Assembly: GCF_022985175.1 (NCBI RefSeq)
Contig: NC_066882.1
Coordinates: 3,532,980-3,596,979, forward strand
Reading direction: 5' to 3'
DNA from: Labeo rohita
Taxonomy: Eukaryota; Chordata; Actinopteri; Cypriniformes; Cyprinidae
Length of the DNA stretch: 64,000 nucleotides
A program made the position numbers and the translations under genes. Below are positions 57,453 to 64,000 of this stretch, in pieces (positions within the stretch are counted from its first letter, which is position 1; each line of letters starts with the position of its first letter). The notes beneath the pieces were generated by a model. It ran no database searches and was not told where the DNA came from. It saw only the letters and a list, made by a program, of their open reading frames with translations.

Positions 57453-59008
57453 GAGTGGGGGTAAGGGATTGGAAACAGATCCTTATTCAATATCCAGGAA
57501 GGCTTTTTTTCCCGGCACAATCGGGAATCCTCTTGCTGCCAGGGAAGGTCAGCAAAGAACAGCTCATGTAAGTTGACCTGTGAAAAGCTGCTGAGTAGAA
57601 ATAGACACCATGGCCTTGTCCGGCTTAATGCCGGCCTGTATTTAGTAACCTTTTGGCACTGGCGTCGTGATTGTTAAGGCTGTCAGCTGATCTGTGCCAC
57701 GACCGACTTTAACCTTAACCAAAGCTCATCTTGGCCAGATCTCAGGCCCAGCTGAAGTCCCTCATCACGGAGGACTTAAGATAGCACACAGTTTATATTG
57801 CATGGATGCACGTGAGATGTTTTTCCCACAGCGAAATACAACAACACTCCTTGACTGACCTCTGTGAGAGGGAATGTAGACTCAACAGATCACACAGCTG
57901 TTTATAGGACTGAACTATAAGCTTATTAAGTTCATAGGTCACAGTTTGGGGTTTCTTGCCCAGACAAACATGCCTATGTGACATCGGAGGATTGTGTATT
58001 TATAGAGTAAAGTCTTGGCATTTTAACATGGAGATGAATTATAAATTGTCACGTTATAAAACGATCACGTTCATGTACACACGCGCCGTATTGACATATA
58101 GAGATGATGAATGTGTATTTTCTCGGCTGTCACGGACTGTTTACATGTTGACCTACATAAACGCTGAACCGTTGAACTTTCGCTTACATAAATCCTATTG
58201 GCCTTTAAGTGTGTGAGCAGGTAGTTGTGGATCCCGTCCAACACAAGAAGGCGAGAACGGATTCAATAAATCAGCTCGATGAGGATCCAAACATCTCAGT
58301 TGATTTTCCCTGAGGTCGGCATGATGTTTTCTCTGCATAACGAAACACACTGCAAAATGTAGCACTTTAATGTCATTTCCCTTGAAAAGCCGTTCGGCGC
58401 TGCGGCTCGAGACTCACCTCGTTTTGCAGCCACGTCCATGCATACGTAACCCTCTTCTATAGGTTCCTCTCTCTCAGATCTCTCCACCTCCCCTTGCTTT
58501 TCTTTCAGGCTCTTGTAAACAGTGCTGGCCCTGAATGTCAATGATGTCAGGCGTCAACAGAGAGGTGGAGGACTTTGAGCTTTGGAGTAAAGGGTGTGTA
58601 TGTTTAGGGTCATGTTCACGAACGCCTGAGTTTGCAGCGCGTGCCCCCTTTGGAAATTTGATAGGATACTTTATCTTTCTCGTCCGATGCTCAACTTACA
58701 GGCTGTTGCTTATTTTTAACGGTGAAGTTCAGATGTATTGCATCTGAATGCTTTGATCTGAGAAACATCTCTGGTTCCAAGCTCTCGCACTTAAATTGAC
58801 CTCAGCCAGTGCTGCTGATTTTGGTTTTACTGTATGTCAGATTGAGCTGCATAATTAATCTTATGATCTGGTGTTTTTAAAGTTTCAGAGCAGCTTGGTT
58901 CATAGTAAATGCAGCTGAATGATCTCTGCAAGTGCTTTGAGTTTGGGTCGCTTTGAACATACATTTGGGAATGCAACATGCACCAAATCTTTCCCTTTTG
59001 CTGTAAAA

Positions 59009-59010
<2 letters not shown>
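57453..59010. other. Intergenic, mostly unique sequence
   Basis: 57460-57790 is complex, GC-balanced and repeat-free; 58200-58650 likewise. No exon, RNA gene or complete repeat recognised. Confidence 0.4.
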
Positions 59011-59011
<1 letters not shown>

Positions 59012-59073
<62 letters not shown>

Positions 59074-59080
59074 TTTTTTT
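59012..59080. repeat. (AT)n(T)n tract
   Basis: About 22 AT units followed directly by about 25 T. Confidence 0.95.
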
Positions 59081-59769
59081 GTAGTGTCTTAATTGTTTCA
59101 TATTTTTATCAAGTAATGTAATAATTAGTAGTAATAATTGTAATAATAATAACAACTAAGGGTGTAGGTTTGATTTTGCCATTGGTGGGGACATAACGGC
59201 AGACAACAGACATTTAATTGTTTGATCACAATTATTACTAGGGACAATTTAATAGCCACTGAATATTGGAGACATGTCATAGCGTCTTGACTAAATTCTA
59301 CGCCCTTAAAAATCATGTGATGTCCGACTTTGGAAACTATATAGTTCTCTCCTTAAATATAAAGAGGTCAAGCAACAGATTACTGACTGACCGTGAGTTG
59401 AATCCAAATTTCAGAAAAAGCGTATGAATGTAAATATAAGTCAGTCATTCAAGTGAGTTGCTGTTTTTGTCACTCATCTGAGGAGGATTCATTAAGTTGT
59501 TTAGCAATGTACCCACACAGAGAAATTTTGGTCAGATTTCAGATTTTTAATGTTCATCCAATCTCATTTTGTGACTTTTCTTTTTGTTTTAAAGATGTTT
59601 CTGACTAATCAAAAGAGAATATAGGAAAATATAACTTACTGAATTAGTGTTTCCTGCTAGCTAAATTTCACATGCATTAAAAAAACTGTCTTTTCTTTAT
59701 TAGACAAATATATGGAAACTATCCAAAGTTCTGTAAATCTTAAAGCAGTGAGAAATCGAAAAACAGCAT

Positions 59770-59872
59770 GGCTACTATAGTTAAACCATGGTAACCACAA
59801 ATTAAACATGGTTTTGCTACACTAACCAATAGTTTAACCATGGTATTTGTAGTAAAACTGTGTTTATACAGA
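59770..59872 (-). repeat. Family D repeat, copy 3 (inverted)
   Basis: TAGTTAAACCATGGTAACCA and ACCATGGTATTTGTAGTAAA are the reverse sense of the copies at 21361 and 38734. Confidence 0.6.
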
Positions 59873-59889
59873 AAAAAAAAATATCTAAA

Positions 59890-60560
59890 TCAAATGATTC
59901 GCGATCCGAAGTCTCGATTTGGATCAAATGATTTGTGAGAAGTCATTTCAGATCAGGACTTCGGAGCGCGGATCACCAATCATTCAATTCCCGAAATGAT
60001 TCGCGAACCCGCTCCGAAATTCTGCTCGAAATCAAATGATTCGCGATCCGCGATCTGAAGTCCTGATTTGAATCAAATGATTCGCTAACCATGATTTTAG
60101 ATCACGACTTTGGAGCGGGGAGCACCCACCTTTCAGTTCTCGAAATGATTCGCGAACCCGCTCCAAAGTTCCGATCGAAAACAAATGATTCGCGATCCGA
60201 AGTCCCGATTTGAATCAAAAGATTCGCGAACCCGCTCCGAAGTTCTGATTATCGAAATCAAATGATTCGCGATCCAAAGTCCCGATTTGAATCAAATGAT
60301 TCGTGAGAGGTCATTTCAGATCAGGACTTCGGAGCGCGGATCACCAATCAGTCAATTCCCGAAATGATTCGCGAACCCGCTCCGAAATTCTGCTCGAAAT
60401 CAAATGATTCGCGAACCATGATTTTAGATCAGGACTTTGGAGCGGGGAGCACCCATCTTTCAGTTCTCGAAATGATTCGCGAACCCGCTCCAAAGTTCCG
60501 ATCGAAAACAAATGATTCGCGATCCGAAGTCCCGATTTGAATCAAATTCGTGATTCGCGA
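59890..60560. repeat. CpG-rich motif array with a 368-bp tandem duplication
   Basis: GATTCGCGA(A/T)CC or a close variant occurs about 13 times. It alternates with CCCGCTCCGAA and GAAGTCCCGATTTGAATC. A longer unit repeats at a spacing of 368 bp: GTCATTTCAGATCAGGACTT occurs near 59942 and near 60310, followed in both by CGGAGCGCGGATCACCAATC. The core TTCGCGAA is a palindrome. The array is CpG-rich in an AT-rich setting. The open frames across it are by-products. Confidence 0.9.
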
Positions 60561-60564
60561 TCTG

Positions 60565-61168
60565 ATTGGAGCGCTTCGAAACAGTGAATCATTTTGCGAC
60601 GCAATTGATTTGGAGTTTCGAAAAATTCCGTTTAATCCATCACATACATGCTTTTTTAAAATCTTTACAAGCGATGTCGACATTCGAAAATGAATGGCAC
60701 TTTTGGTCTGTTTTTGCTAGTGAATCGCTTGAATTGAATGATCGAAGTCACGAGTTTGAATCAATCGGAGCAGTTCCAGCGTAAATGACTCTCAGTTGAT
60801 TTAGTTCGTCAGTTCTTCCGCTTTTTGCGTCTTCTGCCATGTTTACACTGTACTGTCAGTACGGCTGGTGGCTTAGCTGGCAAGTTTTATTACATTAACT
60901 GATATATGAGAAAAAAGTATGATGTTTACAAATAATACATGCATTTTTCCATTCCAAAGATAACATTCAAAACAAATATACAGACGTATTCTGGTGAGGT
61001 GCCCGGTTTACTAGTGAAACGGTGCATTAATACGACGTTTATGGTGACAGTGAAATAGGAAATCAATTGAAAGCATATAGAAATTTCATACCTTTTAAGT
61101 GAATGTTTAATTTATCAGTATATATTGTAAGAAATATTTGTAAAAATTATTGCTGTACCTGATTAGCC
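60565..61168. other. Spacer between motif array and Tc1 element
   Basis: The first 200 bp still contain degenerate array motifs. The rest is AT-rich unique DNA with no recognised feature. Confidence 0.4.
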
Positions 61169-61170
61169 TA

Positions 61171-62810
61171 CAGAGGGTACAGAAAGTATTCAGACCCCCT
61201 TAAATTTTTCACTCTTTGTTATATTGCAGCCATTTGCTAAAATCATTTAAGTTCATTTTTTTTTCCTCATTAATGTACACACAGCACCCCATATTGACAG
61301 AAAAACACAGAATTGTTGACATTTTTGCAGATTTATTAAAAAAAGAAAAACTGAAATATCACATGGTCCTAAGTATTCAGACCCTTTGCTGTGACACTCA
61401 TATATTTAACTCAGGTGCTGTCCATTTCTTCTGATCATCCTTGAGATGGTTCTACACCTTCATTTGAGTCCAGCTGTATTTGATTATACTGATTGGACTT
61501 GATTAGGAAAGCCACACACCTGTCTATATAAGACCTTACGGCTCACAGTGCATGTCAAAGCAAATGAGAATCGTGAGGTCAAAGGAACTGCCTGAAGAGC
61601 TCAGAGACAGAATTGTGGCAAGGCACAGATCTGGCCAAGGTTACAAAAAAATTTCTGCTGCACTTAAGGTTCCTAAGAGCACAGTGGCCTCCATAATCCT
61701 TAAATGGAAGACGTTTGGGACGACCAGAACCCTTCCTAGAGCTGGCCGTCCGGCCAAACTGAGCTATTGGGGGAGAAGAGCCTTGGTGAGAGAGGTAAAG
61801 AAGAACCCAAAGATCACTGCGGCTGAGCTCCAGAGATGCAGTCGGGAGATGGGAGAAAGTTGTAGAAATTCAACCATCACTGCAGCCCTCCACCAGTCGG
61901 GGCTTTATGGCAGAGTGGCCCGACGGAAGCCTCTCCTCAGTGCAAGACACATGAAAGCCCGCATGGAGTTTGCTAAAAAAAACACCTGAAGGACTCCAAG
62001 ATGGTGAGAAATAAGATTCTCTGGTCTGATGAGACCAAGATAGAACTTTTTGGCCTTAATTCTAAGCGGTATGTGTGGAGAAAACCAGGCACTGCTCATC
62101 ACCTGTCCAATACAGTCCCAACAGTGAAGCATGGTGGTGGCAGCATCATGCTGTGGGGGTGTTTTTCAGCTGCAGGGACAGGACGACTGGTTGCAATCGA
62201 GGAAAAGATGAATGCGGCCAAGTACAGGGATATCCTGGACAAAAACCTTCTCCAGAGCGCTCAGGACCTCGGACTGGGCCGAAGGTTTACCATCCAACAA
62301 GACAATGACCCTAAGCACACAGCTAAAATAACGAAGGAGTGGCTTCACAACAACTCCGTGGCTGTTCTTGAATGGCCCAGCCAGAGCCCTGACTTAAACC
62401 CAATTGAGCATCTCTGGAGAGACCTAAAAATGGCTGTCCACCAACGTTTACCATCCAACCTGACAGAACTGGAGAGGATCTGCAAGGAGGAATGGCAGAG
62501 AATCCCCAAATCCAGGTGTGAAAAACTTGTTGCATCTTTCCCAAAAAGACTTTCCCAAAAAGGCTGTATTAGAATCAAAGCGTGCTTCTACTAAATACTG
62601 AGCAGAGGGTCTGAATACTTGGGACCATGTGATATTTCAGTTTTTCTTTTTTAATAAATCTGCAAAAATGTCAACAATTCTGTGTTTTTCTGTCAATATG
62701 GGGTGCTGTGTGTACATTGAGGAAAAAAATGAACTTAAATGATTTTAGCAAATGGCTGCAACATAACAAAGTGAAATTTAAGGGGGTCTGAATACTTTCC
62801 ATACCCACTG
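61171..62810 (+). mobile_element. Tc1-like DNA transposon, nearly intact (1640 bp)
   Basis: Terminal inverted repeats of about 205 bp (61171-61385 and 62608-62810), ends CAGAGGGTACAGAAAG and CTTTCCATACCCACTG, TA on both sides (61169-61170, 62811-62812). Outer and inner copies of AAGTATTCAGACCC in each repeat give the IR/DR pattern of fish Tc1 elements, where they are transposase-binding sites. It encloses one transposase gene broken only once. The arms are still very similar, so insertion is fairly recent. Confidence 0.93.
61552..62594 (+). pseudogene. Tc1-like transposase with a single frameshift
   Basis: Part one (61552-61989, 145 aa) has the paired-like DNA-binding region: helix-turn-helix ELPEELRDRIVARHRSGQGY and KVPKSTVASIILKWK, the GRP-type basic stretch TLPRAGRPAKLS, and a second helix-turn-helix. 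Part two (from 62001, 197 aa) has the DDE core: ILWSDETKIELFG, FTIQQDNDPKHTAK and SPDLNPIEHLWRDL, with the Gly-rich KHGGGSIMLWGCF between. A run of eight A at 61975-61982 shifts the frame by one base deletion or two base insertion, giving a TGA at 61987-61989. Length and motifs are otherwise normal for the family. Confidence 0.93.
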
Positions 62811-62812
62811 TA

Positions 62813-64000
62813 TGTACAGTGATGGTTAATGTAAAAAGAACAAATGAGAGAAATGGATTAACACAAAATAGCATAACAACATAAAGTTAAAGAGGGTAAA
62901 CCTTATAATTCAACTTAACTGCATGTATATTTTCTAGTGTATTTACTTGATCTTCTCTGATAATGTCAGTGGTATGACTGATTTCAGAACAAGTGGTTAT
63001 ACACACATTTAATTAATTAAATCCGTTAAATTTCATAGGTATATAATCAAAAAGGTGCAGGCCTACACCTTTATTTTTAAATACAGATTTTCAGTAAAAA
63101 TCACAATTTTAGATCTGCATTAAATATTTCCCCAAATCATGCAACCCTAAATGTCACAGTTATTTTAGTCTCCCAGCACAAAAACCTCATTAATAAAATT
63201 GAGCAATTATTAGACCCCACTCAAGGTTGTTTTCTGATTGCAGTGATCTTAAATCTTTAATATTGTGTCATATTTTTGCGCTGTCAAGCTGTGAGAACAC
63301 TTGGCAAGGCTCGACGCATCTTAGTGGCCAATAGCATTGATTGAAGGAGCCACTCAGCTTTGCAGACGGTATCTGTGCTGCATGATAATGCCGTTTGGAT
63401 AGAGACCCTGTCCTGTCTATTTGATAACACATGAGGCAGATTATAGCCATAAAGGAAGCTATAGCCACAAATGGAGATCTTAATGGCGGTGGGAATGAAG
63501 TGACCCATCCGCTCGCCCACGCAGGTAAGATCTGCTGACCTTTCAGAGTCCATTTCACGCCCTCATATCCAATGCTCCTGTGGTTGTCGTGTTATATGGA
63601 AACCTGTCCTTCCTCTGATCATCATAAGGACATATGATGGACCTTTGGGAAGAAAGTGCTCTTACATCACTTTCATTGGGTCGATGCTTGTGGAAATTAT
63701 GTTGAGGCATTTACAATGGAAGTGAATGGGGAAATGTTTGGAGATGTTTGAAAGTGGAAATGTGAAGCTTCCATGTTTAAACCTTGTACAGTTCGATATA
63801 ATTGTCAATTCATTACTTACTCAACTAGAATCCTCTAATTAATTCGGAAGTATTTACACTGTGCATTAATTAGGAGTGCTTATAATATTGGTTGCATGCT
63901 GCTTATTTCTGTTGTTTTTATGACTGTTCCCCTCAGTGCTGGCGGAGGGCTGTTATTGCTGGCAGTCTGAATACCAGCAGCCATCATTCTTTGAAAACTG
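62813..64000. other. Right-end sequence with possible exon
   Basis: AT-rich to 63.2 kb, then complex sequence. A 31-codon open stretch (63431-63524) starts with ATG just after an in-frame stop and ends at a consensus GTAAG donor (GCAG|GTAAGA). It is reported as a finding because its identity is unknown. No other feature seen. Confidence 0.4.

Noticed and set aside
60429..60784. Open frames over and after the CpG-rich array
   Set aside because: They follow the repeat period and do not continue in a conserved way outside it.

Overview
This window is animal nuclear DNA, most likely from a carp-family (cyprinid) teleost. The coding sequence is split by canonical GT-AG introns. AT-rich non-coding DNA fills most of the rest, and the interspersed repeats (Tc1-like elements with long terminal repeats, hAT and TTAA-type elements, many small inverted-repeat elements, a fish L1 fragment) are types I know from zebrafish and its relatives. 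The species assignment is inference from repeat content.

One protein-coding gene can be read completely. It lies on the + strand, with coding exons between 31536 and 50319, and is the orthologue of ARHGEF37. The protein is a Dbl-family Rho guanine nucleotide exchange factor with a DH domain, a BAR domain and two C-terminal SH3 domains. Twelve coding exons join in frame into 713 codons plus stop, with consistent splice phases. A CpG-dense block at about 26830-27289 ends in a consensus splice donor and is the likely promoter and untranslated first exon.

Layout: 1-26.8 kb is intergenic, with a 41-bp minisatellite (5.3-6.2 kb), small inverted-repeat elements, an L1 fragment (11.8-12.8 kb), and a decayed Tc1 element next to a TTAA-type element (24.0-26.3 kb). 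26.8-31.5 kb is the promoter, first exon and first intron. 31.5-50.3 kb is the coding part; its introns hold a hAT element with a perfect 8-bp target duplication and a three-level nest of transposons. 50.3-57.4 kb starts with the 3' end, followed by a large palindromic element carrying two later insertions and an AT-rich decayed repeat array. 57.4-64 kb holds a CpG-rich motif array with a 368-bp duplication and a nearly intact Tc1 element (61171-62810).

I found no operon, CRISPR array, RNA gene or clearly new molecular system. The best leads are a pair of TTAA-flanked elements that keep the remains of a THAP-type zinc finger, the datable nesting order of several repeat families, the array built on TTCGCGAA, and a possible short coding exon near the right end.
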